A DNA stretch of 64,000 bases from positions 285,188-349,187 of the forward strand of contig NZ_JAPDFS010000001.1 in assembly GCF_027257195.1 (NCBI RefSeq), given 5' to 3'. This stretch comes from Halorubrum sp. F4 (GTDB lineage: Archaea; Halobacteriota; Halobacteria; Halobacteriales; Haloferacaceae). Under the pieces are notes generated by a model. The model ran no database searches and was not told where the DNA came from. It saw only the letters and a program-made list of their open reading frames with translations. Both the position numbers and the translations under genes were made by a program. Positions 52,902 through 61,689 of the stretch are shown piece by piece. Each line of letters opens with the position of its first letter. Positions within the stretch are counted from its first letter, which is position 1.

Positions 52902-54617
52902 CTATTCATCCAACCAGACAGGCTCGAACTTCCGGACGAACGCGGGGATGTGGACGAAGCCGTTCACCTCGTTGCGGATCCCACAGACGTCCTCCTGGTG
53001 TCCGATGAATCCGGAGGCTGCCTCCTGGATGAGGATGTCCTCGACCTCCCAGAGCGTTTCACGACGCTCCTCCTGATCGATCTGACGGCGTTGTTCGCCG
53101 AGGAGATCATGGACTTCCTGGTTGCGGTACTGCGCCCAATTCCAGACGCCGTCCTCCTCTGGCAGCCGGAAGAAGTTCCAGATCGACTCCTCGGGGTCAG
53201 GCTTGTCGACGCTCCCACTGAGCAGGATGTCGAAGTCGCCGTCGTAGTCGAACCGGTCCCAGAACGTCGCGGAGGTCACCTGCTCGACTTCGGAGTCGAG
53301 GCCGACCGCGTTCAACTGTTGGTTCAGGACCCGCGAGGCACGCAGGTTCTCCGGATTCGCGAGGATGCTGATGGTGGTGTCCATCGCGCCGCCCTCCTCC
53401 AACAGCTCCCGCGCTTCCTCGGGTGCGTAGGCCTGATCGTCCGGCTTCTCGTCGGGTTCCCGCCAGATCCACTCGGGGCTCGGCGAGAAGACGCCGGGGT
53501 TCGCGACGCCGTAGTTGAAGTACGCGGACTCGACGAACGCCTCGTTATCGATGGCCTTGGCGATGCCGAGGCGCGTCTCGAGGGCGTCGAACGGCTCGCG
53601 GGCGTGGTTGAATATCACGCCGGCCCACGTGTTCCCGATCGTACTGCTGACACCGGCGTCCGGGCTGTCCTCGACCTCATTGATGTTCCCCAACGGGAGG
53701 AGGTTCGTGAACTGGATGTCGCCGGATTGGAGCGTATTCACGACGGTTCCGGGCTCGGGAATCAGACTGACGTCAACGCCGTCGAGGTACGGAAGCGAGT
53801 TGCCGTCCTCGTCCTCCCTGAAGTAGTCGTCGAACCTATCGAGGACGATCTCTGAGCCCGTGTCGTGGTTACTGACCTGGAACGGACCGGTACCCACCGG
53901 TTCGAGATTGTACGCGTCGGCACCCATCTCCTCGAACGCGGTCTCGTTCACGATCGTCGCCGCGCGACCCGGACCGGTGGTGAGGAGGGCGAGCGCGGAC
54001 GCGAGCGGTGCCTCCCAGTTCAACGCGACCGTGTAGTCGTCGATGACCTCGACCGCCCCGTCCTCGACTGCGATGAGTTCGTTCTCCAGGTTGTGGGGTG
54101 CCTCCCGTTCGATGTTCCGTTCGATCGTGTACTTGACGTCTTCGGCCGTGAAGTGGTCTCCGTTGTGGAACGACACGTCGTCGCGGAGGTCGAAGACCAT
54201 CCTCGTCCCGTCGTTCTCGACGGTCCAATCCGTCGCTAGGTCGGGAACGATCTCCAGGTTCTCGTTGGCCATGACGAGTCCGTTGAAGATGTTAACCGAG
54301 AGCTGGAAGTAGATCCCCGTACTGATGTACGCCGGATCGAGGTTGCTGATGTCGCCGGTCCACCACGCCGCCTGAAGACGACCGCCGTACCGGTCCGATC
54401 CGCCGGACCCGTCGTCCCCGCTACCATCACCGCCACTGCCCTCGTCGTCACCACCCTCGCCGCCACCTCCCTCGCCGGCACAGCCCGCGAGTGCGCCCAT
54501 CCCGGCCGCACCGAACACCTTCACCGCGGTCCGTCGGTCGACTTTAGGACCTTCGAGATCTGCGGCGTCTATCCCGGCCTCCGAGATCGACGGACTGTTT
54601 GTGTTTTCTTCTGACAT
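52902..54617 (-). CDS. Tat lipoprotein peptide-binding protein of ABC importer
   Basis: A 571-residue family 5 extracellular binding protein. RRTAVKVFGAAGMGALAGC gives a Tat signal and lipobox, followed by a Gly/Asp/Ser linker (about 45-75) holding it off the membrane. Signature regions: WTVENDGTRMVFDLRDDVSFHNGDHFTAEDVKYTIER and LEPVGTGPFQVSNHDTGSEIVLDRFDDYF. It captures di- or oligopeptides outside the cell. It is first of the five-gene importer operon; an AT-rich TATA-like run (TTTAAATTTATAA, about 54657-54672 on the minus strand) is 40-55 nt upstream. Confidence 0.93.
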   Translation of the reverse strand: MSEENTNSPSISEAGIDAADLEGPKVDRRTAVKVFGAAGMGALAGCAGEGGGGEGGDDEGSGGDGSGDDGSGGSDRYGGRLQAAWWTGDISNLDPAYISTGIYFQLSVNIFNGLVMANENLEIVPDLATDWTVENDGTRMVFDLRDDVSFHNGDHFTAEDVKYTIERNIEREAPHNLENELIAVEDGAVEVIDDYTVALNWEAPLASALALLTTGPGRAATIVNETAFEEMGADAYNLEPVGTGPFQVSNHDTGSEIVLDRFDDYFREDEDGNSLPYLDGVDVSLIPEPGTVVNTLQSGDIQFTNLLPLGNINEVEDSPDAGVSSTIGNTWAGVIFNHAREPFDALETRLGIAKAIDNEAFVESAYFNYGVANPGVFSPSPEWIWREPDEKPDDQAYAPEEARELLEEGGAMDTTISILANPENLRASRVLNQQLNAVGLDSEVEQVTSATFWDRFDYDGDFDILLSGSVDKPDPEESIWNFFRLPEEDGVWNWAQYRNQEVHDLLGEQRRQIDQEERRETLWEVEDILIQEAASGFIGHQEDVCGIRNEVNGFVHIPAFVRKFEPVWLDE

Positions 54618-54876
54618 GAGTTTATGTGGTAAACGCCACCATACCCACCATTTAGGTATTATAAATTTAAACTTTTCGCTGAGGTCCGATCAACGAGTAT
54701 ACTACCAGTTCTAAATCCGCTGCTGTCTTGCGGTTTTCATCTTAGTTCTCTCAATGAATCTACAATCTTCGATACTGTTTATATACTGTTGCCCGAATTG
54801 ATTTGGGCTCTGCTCGCCTTCCACCGTCGAGCGCGACGGGAAACACGTTATGTTCCTCCACCGACTCACCTCGACC
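54618..54876. promoter_or_regulatory. AT-rich divergent region between importer operon and HTH gene
   Basis: A 259-bp region with an AT-rich run (54655-54675) for the importer, a direct repeat-like ATACTGTTTATATACTGTT (54773-54791), and CGTTATG (54845-54851) about 26-32 nt before the HTH gene ATG at 54877. This fits local regulation. Confidence 0.5.
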
Positions 54877-55563
54877 ATGCGCGAAGTGACGCTCCGGATC
54901 CGCCACCACGACACGCCCGAGTGCGAGGCTAGCGCTCGCTACCCGGAGGTGACGCTCCGCTCGGTCTCCTCGATGACCGGACGGGGGACGGAGCGAAAGC
55001 GGATCATCGAACTCCGCGGGCCGGGCGACGACATCGATGGATTCCTCGAGGCGTTCCGAGAGGCGGAGTCCGTCGTCGAGGCAGAGCCGCTCTCGCCGCT
55101 CGAAGGGTTCCACGTCTACGTGGCGCTCGTCGTCGACGCCGAACGCTGGGACAGCATCGCCGAACGTCTCTCGGACCTCGGGATCCACTACCGGATGGGG
55201 ACGACGATCACCGCCGGGATCGAGCGGTGGACGCTGTATTTGGAGCCTGACGACGACCTTTCGGCCGTGATCCGTGCGCTGGAAGCGGGTGGCAACGATG
55301 TCGAACTTGCCCGAAACGTACCGCTGTCGGAGATAGAGCGGCCGCCACAGCTGGAACTGTCCCGTTTTCTCGAGGATCTCACGCCACGACAGCGTGAGGT
55401 GCTGGCGGTCGCGATCGCGATGGGGTACTACGAACACGGCGGAGATGTCGGCATCGAGACGGTCGCCGACGAACTCGAACTCGGAACCACCACGGTCTGG
55501 GAGCACCTTTCCCGTGCCGAAGCGAAGGTGATGGCTGGGGTCCTCGACCGCCTCGAGACATGA
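54877..55563 (+). CDS. Bat-type helix-turn-helix regulator
   Basis: A 228-residue transcription factor of the bacterio-opsin activator (HTH_10) type. The C-terminal helix-turn-helix is LTPRQREVLAVAIAMGYYEHGG and VGIETVADELELGTTTVWEHLSRAEAKVM (about 170-220). The N-terminal half (MREVTLRIRHHDTPECEASARYPEV..) is the usual sensing domain of this class. The start at 54877 is preferred over one 27 nt upstream because of the TATA-like CGTTATG at 54845-54851. Divergent from the importer operon, so it is a candidate regulator of it. Confidence 0.85.
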   Translation: MREVTLRIRHHDTPECEASARYPEVTLRSVSSMTGRGTERKRIIELRGPGDDIDGFLEAFREAESVVEAEPLSPLEGFHVYVALVVDAERWDSIAERLSDLGIHYRMGTTITAGIERWTLYLEPDDDLSAVIRALEAGGNDVELARNVPLSEIERPPQLELSRFLEDLTPRQREVLAVAIAMGYYEHGGDVGIETVADELELGTTTVWEHLSRAEAKVMAGVLDRLET

Positions 55564-55626
55564 ACTCGCCCGCCGGACAATGCAGCACGTCCTCCGCTTG
55601 CCACTTTTATTCTCTCTATATATATT

Positions 55627-55665
55627 ATAGTCTGCTAGACTTTTATTGAACCGCCCATAGACTAT
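55627..55665. promoter_or_regulatory. palindromes around the Hsp20 promoter
   Basis: AGTCT-GCT-AGACT (55629-55641) lies directly before the TATA-like TTTTATTG (55641-55648); a second, longer inverted pair ATAGTCT (55627-55633) and AGACTAT (55659-55665) brackets the TATA. This could be a binding site for a heat-shock regulator. Confidence 0.5.
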
Positions 55666-55688
55666 CGAATGGATTCGAGGTGGTAGAC

Positions 55689-56051
55689 ATGGCTCTTCCA
55701 CGACCAGCCAGCACGTGGACCGGAGGCATGAAGCTGCCAAGCGGACTGTTCGAACGAGGAAGCGACGACTACGAACTGTACGAACAGGAGGACGAGTTCG
55801 TCCTCGCGATCGAACTCCCCGGCTTCGATCCGGCGGAACTCACCGTCTCGTGGAACGACGGCACGCTGAACGTCGCCGGCGAGCACGAGGACGAGTTCCG
55901 CGGCACGCGCCGGACGTACCACCGCCGGTTCCGGTTTCCGAAGACGATCGACGAGGACGCCATCGAGGCCGAGTATCGGAACGGTATCCTCCCAGTCCGG
56001 CTCCCGATGGCGGTCGACGCCGCGATGACCGGTACCGAGATCGAGAGCTGA
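55689..56051 (+). CDS. Hsp20/alpha-crystallin small heat-shock protein
   Basis: A 120-residue chaperone preventing aggregation of unfolded proteins. The alpha-crystallin domain spans about 30-115: DEFVLAIELPGFDPAELTVSWNDGTLNVAGEHEDE and RRFRFPKTIDEDAIEAEYRNGILPVRLPM. The 'GIL-P-RLP' form replaces the more usual GVL.V.LPK. Its N-terminal region is short and lacks a long disordered arm. The ATG at 55689 has a TATA-like TTTTATTG 42-48 nt upstream, so a short 5' leader is likely. Confidence 0.9.
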   Translation: MALPRPASTWTGGMKLPSGLFERGSDDYELYEQEDEFVLAIELPGFDPAELTVSWNDGTLNVAGEHEDEFRGTRRTYHRRFRFPKTIDEDAIEAEYRNGILPVRLPMAVDAAMTGTEIES

Positions 56052-56170
56052 CGGGCACGTCCGTCGGTCGCGCCGCTCCCTGAGCTCGATCGCGGAACGT
56101 TCTCTCCCGAAAACCCCGATCGCTGACCGGAACGGACACCGATATACGGGCGGACGTCGTCGTCGCGAAC

Positions 56171-57097
56171 GTGTCCAGATACCGCGATGTCCTCCTGTTC
56201 GCGCTCCTCTCGGCGCTGTGGGGCGGTTCGTTCGTTGCCATCGAGGTCGGGCTGGCGTACTACCCTCCCGTGTTGTACGCGGCCTACCGGTTCGACATCG
56301 CGGCGTTGGTCCTCGTCACGTACGTCCTCCTCACCGAACGAAATCCGTTTCCACGGACTCGTGGCGACCTCGCCGCGATCGGACTCAGCGGCGGGTTCAA
56401 CGTGGCAGTCAACAACTCGCTGTTGTTCACGGGTCAGCAGTACACGACGAGCGGGATCGCCTCGATCACCTACAGCCTCGTTCCCATCGTCACTGCGGCC
56501 GTCGCGGCGGCGTGGATCGGCGAATCGAGCCTCGACCTGCGGGGAAGCGTCGGCGTCCTGCTCGCGTTCGTCGGCGTCGGGCTCGTTGCCCAACCGGATC
56601 CCGCAAACCTCACCGGCGGCGTGACGATCGGGGTCGCGCTCATCTTCGTCGGCGTGGTCTCGGTCTCGTTCAGCAGCGTCGGACTCCGCGTCGTGAAGAC
56701 GACGTTCTCGAGCGTCGCGCTCACGGGCTGGGCGATGCTGTTCGGCGGTCTCCTGATGCACGGGTTCAGCCTCGGACTCGGCGAGGGACAGCGACTCCCC
56801 GCCACCGAACTGCCGGCACTCGTCGCGTTGGGCTTCCTCGGCGTGCTCTCCTCGGCCGTGGCGTACACGATCTACTTCACGCTTCTCGACCGACTCGGCG
56901 CGTTCGAGATCAACCTGGTCTCCTACGTCGTCCCCGTGGTCGCGACGGTCGCCGGCGCGGTGCTTCTCGCGGAGCCGGTGACGCCGACGACCGTCGCCGG
57001 GTTCGTCGTGATCCTCGCCGGCTTCGCGCTGGTCAAACGTCACGCGATCGCCGAGGAAGTTCCGAGACTCGTCTCGCGAGTCGGCGGGTTCTTCTGA
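56171..57097 (+). CDS. EamA/DMT-superfamily transporter
   Basis: A 308-residue ten-helix membrane protein with two EamA repeats. First repeat: FALLSALWGGSFVAIEVGLAYYPP, typical RhaT/YdcZ-like start, and FTGQQYTTSGIASITYSLVPIVTA; second: LIFVGVVSVSFSSVGLRVVKTTF and INLVSYVVPVVATVAGAVLLAE. Members export or import amino acids, sugars or drugs; the substrate is unknown. Start is GTG, since the protein sequence begins there. C-terminal RHAIAEEVPRLVSR is cytoplasmic. Confidence 0.88.
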   Translation: MSRYRDVLLFALLSALWGGSFVAIEVGLAYYPPVLYAAYRFDIAALVLVTYVLLTERNPFPRTRGDLAAIGLSGGFNVAVNNSLLFTGQQYTTSGIASITYSLVPIVTAAVAAAWIGESSLDLRGSVGVLLAFVGVGLVAQPDPANLTGGVTIGVALIFVGVVSVSFSSVGLRVVKTTFSSVALTGWAMLFGGLLMHGFSLGLGEGQRLPATELPALVALGFLGVLSSAVAYTIYFTLLDRLGAFEINLVSYVVPVVATVAGAVLLAEPVTPTTVAGFVVILAGFALVKRHAIAEEVPRLVSRVGGFF

Positions 57098-57143
57098 CTG
57101 GACGCGTCCGAGCGAGGCGATCGGACCGCCCGCCCCGTCCGCG

Positions 57144-57611
57144 TCAGTCGTCGAGCGCTGCGACGTCCTCTAAGATCTCCGCGCCGTGGTCCTCCGGCGA
57201 GACGCCCTCGTAGGCGAGCACGACCGTCCCCTCGCCATCGACCACGTACGTGTTCCGGAAGACGCCGTCGAAGACGTTCCCGAACATCTCCTTTTCGCCG
57301 TAGGAGTCGTACGCGCTCGCGACCTCGCCGTCGGGGTCCGAGAGGAGATCGAAGGGGAGGTCGTAGTCGGCCGCGAAGTCCGCGAGGTCGGAGACGGGAT
57401 CGTCGCTGATCCCGAGCACTCGTACGCCGGCGTCCTCGAAGGCGTCCCACTCGTCGCGGAAGCTACACGCCTCGGTCGTACAGCCGGGCGTGTCCGCCCG
57501 CGGGTAGAAGTAGACGATCGTGTAGGCGGCGTCGGTTCCGCCGAGCGAGACCGGCTCGCCGTGCTGGTTCTCGAGCGTGAACGCCGGAGCATCCGCGCCG
57601 GGGTCGAGCAT
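57144..57611 (-). CDS. bcp: Bcp/AhpC-type peroxiredoxin
   Basis: A 155-residue thiol peroxidase reducing hydroperoxides. The peroxidatic and resolving cysteines are in YPRADTPGCTTEACSFRDEWDAF (C-x4-C), a bacterioferritin-comigratory-protein pattern. The rest, FENQHGEPVSLGGTDAAYTIVYF-like start (FTLENQHGEPVSLGG) and VVDGEGTVVLAYEGVSPEDHGAEILEDV, matches the family. It converges with the transporter gene. It would protect the cell from peroxide in aerobic brine. Confidence 0.93.
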   Translation of the reverse strand: MLDPGADAPAFTLENQHGEPVSLGGTDAAYTIVYFYPRADTPGCTTEACSFRDEWDAFEDAGVRVLGISDDPVSDLADFAADYDLPFDLLSDPDGEVASAYDSYGEKEMFGNVFDGVFRNTYVVDGEGTVVLAYEGVSPEDHGAEILEDVAALDD

Positions 57612-57777
57612 ACCGTTCCTCGAGCCGGAATCGGCTTATCGGCACCGATCCGGTCGGCACCCCCGGCTTCGACGTGGTTCCCGGCCGCGGAGGACGCGTG
57701 AGTCGAGAGTCGGTCCGCGTCTCAGCGAGCGGTCCGTTCCCGCAACCTCTTTGCGGCCCCTCGACGAACCGGGTGAC

Positions 57778-58686
57778 ATGAGTCACGGACCCCTCGACGA
57801 CGACGCGGTCGAGAGCTACCGGGAGGCCGGCGCGGTGCTGGTCGAGGCGATGAACGAGGCCAGGGAGATGGTCGAACCGGGTCGGAGCCAGCTCGAGGTC
57901 GCCGAGTGGGTGGAGGACTTCGTCCGCGAGGAGGGCGCGGGGCTCGCGTTCCCCGTCAACCTGAGCGTCGACCCCGAGGCGTCCCACGCGACGCCGTCCC
58001 GCGACGACGACACCGAGTTCGGCGAGGAGATGGTGTGTCTCGACGTCGGCGTCCACGTCGACGGCTACATCGCCGACGCCGCGGTCACCGTGGATCACAC
58101 CGGAAACGTCGAGCTCGTCGAGGCGGCCGAGATGGCGCTCGAGGCCGCCGTCGACGAGGCGGGCCCGGGCGTCGAGGTCGGCGTCGTCGGGCAGGCCATC
58201 GAGGACGTGATCCGCGGGTACGGCTACACGCCGGTGCTCAACCTCTCCGGCCACGGCGTCGAGCAGTACGACGCCCACACCGAACCGAACGTCCCGAACC
58301 GCGGGGTCGACCGCTCCGTCGAACTCGAGCCCGGACAGGCGGTCGCCATCGAGCCGTTCGCGACCGACGGCCGCGGGAAGGTCGGCGAGGGAACCGACGA
58401 GGAGATCTACGAGCTCCAACGCGAGAAGAGCGTCCGCGACCGGCGGGCCAGACAGGTGTTGGAGGAGATCGCCGAGTTCGACGGGCTCCCCTTCGCCGCC
58501 CGGTGGCTCTCGAACGACCGGGCCGGGATGGCGCTACGGCGACTCAAACAGGCGGACGTGGTCAAGGGATACCCCGTGCTCAAGGAGGCCGACGACGCGC
58601 TCGTGAGCCAGGCGGAACACACGCTCCTGGTCACCGACGAGGGCGTCGAGGTCATCACCGCGGGCATCCACGACTTCGACGGGTAA
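57778..58686 (+). CDS. map: methionine aminopeptidase
   Basis: A 302-residue M24 peptidase removing the starting Met from new proteins. Type II-like archaeal form: the metal ligands are in DVGVHVDGYIADAAVTV (Asp pair), GHGVEQYDAH (His), EPFATDGRG and SQAEHTLLVT (Glu). The ATG is just after a short intergenic stretch with an AT-poor promoter; CTCTTTGCGG (about 57748-57757) is a weak TATA-like candidate. No unusual insert is evident. Confidence 0.94.
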   Translation: MSHGPLDDDAVESYREAGAVLVEAMNEAREMVEPGRSQLEVAEWVEDFVREEGAGLAFPVNLSVDPEASHATPSRDDDTEFGEEMVCLDVGVHVDGYIADAAVTVDHTGNVELVEAAEMALEAAVDEAGPGVEVGVVGQAIEDVIRGYGYTPVLNLSGHGVEQYDAHTEPNVPNRGVDRSVELEPGQAVAIEPFATDGRGKVGEGTDEEIYELQREKSVRDRRARQVLEEIAEFDGLPFAARWLSNDRAGMALRRLKQADVVKGYPVLKEADDALVSQAEHTLLVTDEGVEVITAGIHDFDG

Positions 58687-58730
58687 CGGCGTCCCGTTTC
58701 CCGGCATCGTCAGTCGGATGCGGTGTGGCC

Positions 58731-59837
58731 CTACGCTATCTTCATCATCCGCGTCTCGAACTTCCCGACGCGGACGCGGACCCACCCGGCCAGCTCCGCG
58801 TCGAGGTCCGGGTCGTCGGTGTCGACCCGGAGCACGCGCACGTCGTCGAGTTTCGTCCGGGAGGCGACGATCGTCACGTCGCACTCGCGGATCACGGCCG
58901 GCGAGAGCTGGGGGTTCCCCCGGCCGAAGACGAACCCCTGCCCGCCGATCGGCGAGACGACGATCACGTTCTCCTCGCCCAGCGCGTCCAGGATCTCCGA
59001 TTCCGTCGCGTCGCGGACGACCACCTCGCCGTCGCGCCAGACGTCGACGCCGATCGGCGACGGCTCGAACCCGAGTTCGGCCTTGATCGCACCGACGGTC
59101 GATCCGGGGCCGAGCACGTAGGTGACGCCCTCCCCCTCGCGCACCCGGACGTCGTCGGCGACGCCCTCGGCGAGCGACTCGACGGTGCCGCTCGCGGTCT
59201 GTTTCGACGACTGGAGGTCCTCGGCGACGGGGACGTGTGCGACCCCGCGGAGCTCGGGGTGGACCTCGCCCTCCCGGTAGGCGTCCTCGTCGATGTCCAT
59301 AACCTCGCGGCGCTCCGTCCGCGCGAACGTCGCCGCCACCTCCGCGGCGTCCTCCGGCGAGACCGCGAACACCGACGAGTACACCTTCACGCCCGCGGGC
59401 ACGCCGAGCATCGGCGTGTCCGTGCCCTCGAGCGCCGTCGCCACGTCGGCCGCGGTGCCGTCGCCGCCGACGAACAACACGAGGTCGACGCCCGCATCGA
59501 GGAGGGCCGCCACCGCGCGGCGGGTGTGTTCGGCGGTCGTCTCGGGAGAATTCTCGCCGTCGGTCCCGGGATCTCTCTCGTCGTCGAACGGATCGACGAC
59601 GCGGGCCGGCTCGAACCCCGCCCCGCGGACGACCGTCTCGCCCATGGGGTCCACGACCGTCGAGACGGTCGTCCCGGGCGCGACCGCGGCGAGCCGCTCC
59701 ATCGCCCGTGCCGCGCGGTCGGGCGCACGCGGCTCCGCGCCGCGCTCGCGTGCCTCCGCGATCTTCCCATCGGTTCCCTTCAGTCCGACGCGACCGCCCA
59801 TTCCGGCGATCGGGTTCATCACGACGCCGACGTGCAT
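58731..59837 (-). CDS. ATP-NAD kinase family protein
   Basis: A 368-residue kinase-like protein. MHVGVVMNPIAGMGGRVGLKGTDG at the start and LVLFVGGDGTAADVATALEG (GGDGT motif near residue 110) define the diacylglycerol/NAD-kinase fold, as does VPAGVKVYSSVFA. It belongs to the longer, poorly characterised COG3199-type branch rather than the standard NadK. The start at 59837 is preferred to an ATG 24 nt upstream because MHVGVVMNPIAG is the usual family beginning. A TATA-like GTTAAG lies about 25 nt upstream. Confidence 0.86.
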   Translation of the reverse strand: MHVGVVMNPIAGMGGRVGLKGTDGKIAEARERGAEPRAPDRAARAMERLAAVAPGTTVSTVVDPMGETVVRGAGFEPARVVDPFDDERDPGTDGENSPETTAEHTRRAVAALLDAGVDLVLFVGGDGTAADVATALEGTDTPMLGVPAGVKVYSSVFAVSPEDAAEVAATFARTERREVMDIDEDAYREGEVHPELRGVAHVPVAEDLQSSKQTASGTVESLAEGVADDVRVREGEGVTYVLGPGSTVGAIKAELGFEPSPIGVDVWRDGEVVVRDATESEILDALGEENVIVVSPIGGQGFVFGRGNPQLSPAVIRECDVTIVASRTKLDDVRVLRVDTDDPDLDAELAGWVRVRVGKFETRMMKIA

Positions 59838-59957
59838 ACCCGACGTTGTGGCGTCGACCACTTAACGGGTCGTCGACGGCGGGCGGGTCGGGCCGTGCGC
59901 GCCACGGCCGACCGCCGAAGATCAAGTTTTAAGCCGGGACCCGGACAACCCCCGTAC

Positions 59958-60071
59958 ATGATCCTGTCCGCCGTTCAGCCCGAGCCGCTCCCGATCGAGG
60001 CGACCGCGCTCGCCGTGCTCGCCGTCAGCCTGATCGTCACCGCCGTCTGGGTCGCCTACCTCGCCCGCTGA
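59958..60071 (+). CDS. 37-residue single-helix membrane protein
   Basis: A very short frame, MILSAVQPEPLPIEATALAV followed by LAVSLIVTAVWVAYLAR, with one helix (about 16-35) and a Pro/Glu-rich N-terminus. The TATA-like GTTTTAAG (about 59927-59934) sits 25-30 nt upstream, fitting a leaderless transcript. Short helix proteins of this form occur widely in haloarchaea. Function unknown. Confidence 0.6.
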   Translation: MILSAVQPEPLPIEATALAVLAVSLIVTAVWVAYLAR

Positions 60072-60086
60072 GACGGGTCGCGTCGA

Positions 60087-60788
60087 TCAGTCGTCGGTGC
60101 CTTCGTCCACGAGTTCCGCGCGCTCCCGCAACCACGCGGCCGCCCGTTCGGCCTCGGCCGCCTCGCCCGCGGTTATCTTCACCCTGACGTTCCCGCCCGG
60201 GTAGGACCCGACGCTCACGTCGAAGCGCTCTCTGAGCTCCGAGAACCGGCCGATGAGGGTACTCTCGGGTTCGTCGACGGCGACGACGACCGCGTGGGTC
60301 GGATCGCCGTCGAACTCGGACTCGACCCGCTCGAACATCGCCTTCATCTCCGTCGGAACGCCCGGCAGCACGTAGACGGACTCGACGACGGCTCCCGGCG
60401 CGACGCCCGCCTCGTTGGCGAGCGGCCGACAGTCCGCGGGCAGATGCGTCGTCTCCGCGGCGAGGTCGTCCGCGCTGTACCCCCGCTCCTCGAGCCACGC
60501 GGCCGCCTCCTCGTTCTCGACGACCTCCCGGCCGAAGGCGGCGGCGACCGCCTCCATCGTCACGTCGTCGTGGGTCGGACCGAGCCCGCCGGTGACGATC
60601 ACGGCGTCGTACTCCGCGCGGTACTCGTTGACGACCCGGGCGATCTCCGCGACCTCGTCAGGGACGACCGTCACCCGCCGGACCGGGACTCCCCGGTCCG
60701 CGAGCCGGCCGCAGAGCCAGGTCGCGTTCGTGTTCTCCGTGTCGCCGACGAGGAGTTCGTCCCCGACGGTGACGATCGCGGCGTTCAT
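60087..60788 (-). CDS. CinA/molybdopterin-binding domain protein
   Basis: A 233-residue protein of the CinA N-terminal (MoCF_biosynth) type. MNAAIVTVGDELLVGDTENTNATWLCGRLADRGV is the standard start and IVTGGLGPTHDDVTMEAVAAAFG the substrate-binding block; LPGVPTEMKAMFERV follows. The C-terminal nicotinamide-mononucleotide deamidase domain of full CinA is missing, so it is the short archaeal version. It may act on a nucleotide or pterin; the exact reaction is uncertain. Convergent with the 37-residue membrane-protein gene. Confidence 0.88.
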   Translation of the reverse strand: MNAAIVTVGDELLVGDTENTNATWLCGRLADRGVPVRRVTVVPDEVAEIARVVNEYRAEYDAVIVTGGLGPTHDDVTMEAVAAAFGREVVENEEAAAWLEERGYSADDLAAETTHLPADCRPLANEAGVAPGAVVESVYVLPGVPTEMKAMFERVESEFDGDPTHAVVVAVDEPESTLIGRFSELRERFDVSVGSYPGGNVRVKITAGEAAEAERAAAWLRERAELVDEGTDD

Positions 60789-60897
60789 GCTCGGACCCAC
60801 GCGGCGGCGAGTCAAAAGGTCGCCGGGGAGGTCCGGCAGGGGCGGACGGGACGGATGGAACGGGTGGAACGGACGGGACGTTCACTCCGCCTCCCGG

Positions 60898-61674
60898 TCA
60901 CAGGAACCCGTCGTCGTCCTCGTCGTCGTACACGCCGAGACCCATCTCGCGGCGGCGCTCGCGGAGCTCCTCGAGCTGGCGTTTGAACCGGAGCGTCCCC
61001 ACGACCGCGACGAGGATCGCGACGGCGAGGATCCCGCCGAAGACGACGAGGTCGGTCTCGCGGTACGCCTGGACGACGATCGAGCCCGTGACCTCCTCCC
61101 AGACGATCCGGTCGCGATCGCCGACCGTCTCGACCTCGTGGCTCCGCGGCGAGACGTGCCCGACGAGCGGGAAGTCCGTGCTGAATCCGGGCGGCAGCGT
61201 CACGGCGTATGAGCCCTCGACGTACGCCAACGACGTGAACCGTCGGGGCGAGCCGTCGCTCGTGAACGCGACCTTTCCGCCCTCCATGTCGTCGCCGAGG
61301 CGGACCCACGTCTCGTCCGGCGTCCGCTCGACTTCCCCGCCGCGGGCGCGGAACTCGCTTCCGGTCACCACCTCGCCGTCGGGATACTGATACCGGAACG
61401 CCTCGAACTCCAGGGGCTGGTCGCCGGCGTACGGAGTCTGGCGGTACAGACGGAGCTCGTCGCGCCCGGAGAGGTCGTAGACGACCGTGTACCGCGCGTC
61501 AGTCGAGAGGTCGAAGGCGGCGTCGCGGTCGACGTCGAAGTCGTAGTCGCGGGGCGGTTCGGCGTCGAGCGTCTCGTTCGTGACCTCCCCGCCGCCGGTG
61601 GCGTAGCCGAGACAGCCGGCGCTCGCGGCGAGGAGCGCGACGAGCGTCACGGCGAGGACGAGGCGTCGGTTCAC
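60898..61674 (-). CDS. DUF5803 lipoprotein with C-terminal helix
   Basis: A 258-residue lipoprotein: LAVTLVALLAASAGCLG gives a signal and lipobox near residue 21. The outer domain is acidic and beta-rich (ARYTVVYDLSGRDELRLYRQTPYAG, then EVVTGSEFRARGG), and a transmembrane helix (about 206-226, VFGGILAVAILVAVVGTL) is followed by a basic cytoplasmic tail (RFKRQLEELRERRREM). A surface domain bound both by lipid and helix is unusual. The name DUF5803 is from memory. It sits 15 bp past the DUF2110 gene in the TFE operon. Confidence 0.8.
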   Translation of the reverse strand: MNRRLVLAVTLVALLAASAGCLGYATGGGEVTNETLDAEPPRDYDFDVDRDAAFDLSTDARYTVVYDLSGRDELRLYRQTPYAGDQPLEFEAFRYQYPDGEVVTGSEFRARGGEVERTPDETWVRLGDDMEGGKVAFTSDGSPRRFTSLAYVEGSYAVTLPPGFSTDFPLVGHVSPRSHEVETVGDRDRIVWEEVTGSIVVQAYRETDLVVFGGILAVAILVAVVGTLRFKRQLEELRERRREMGLGVYDDEDDDGFL

Positions 61675-61689
61675 GCGCTCGAACTCACC

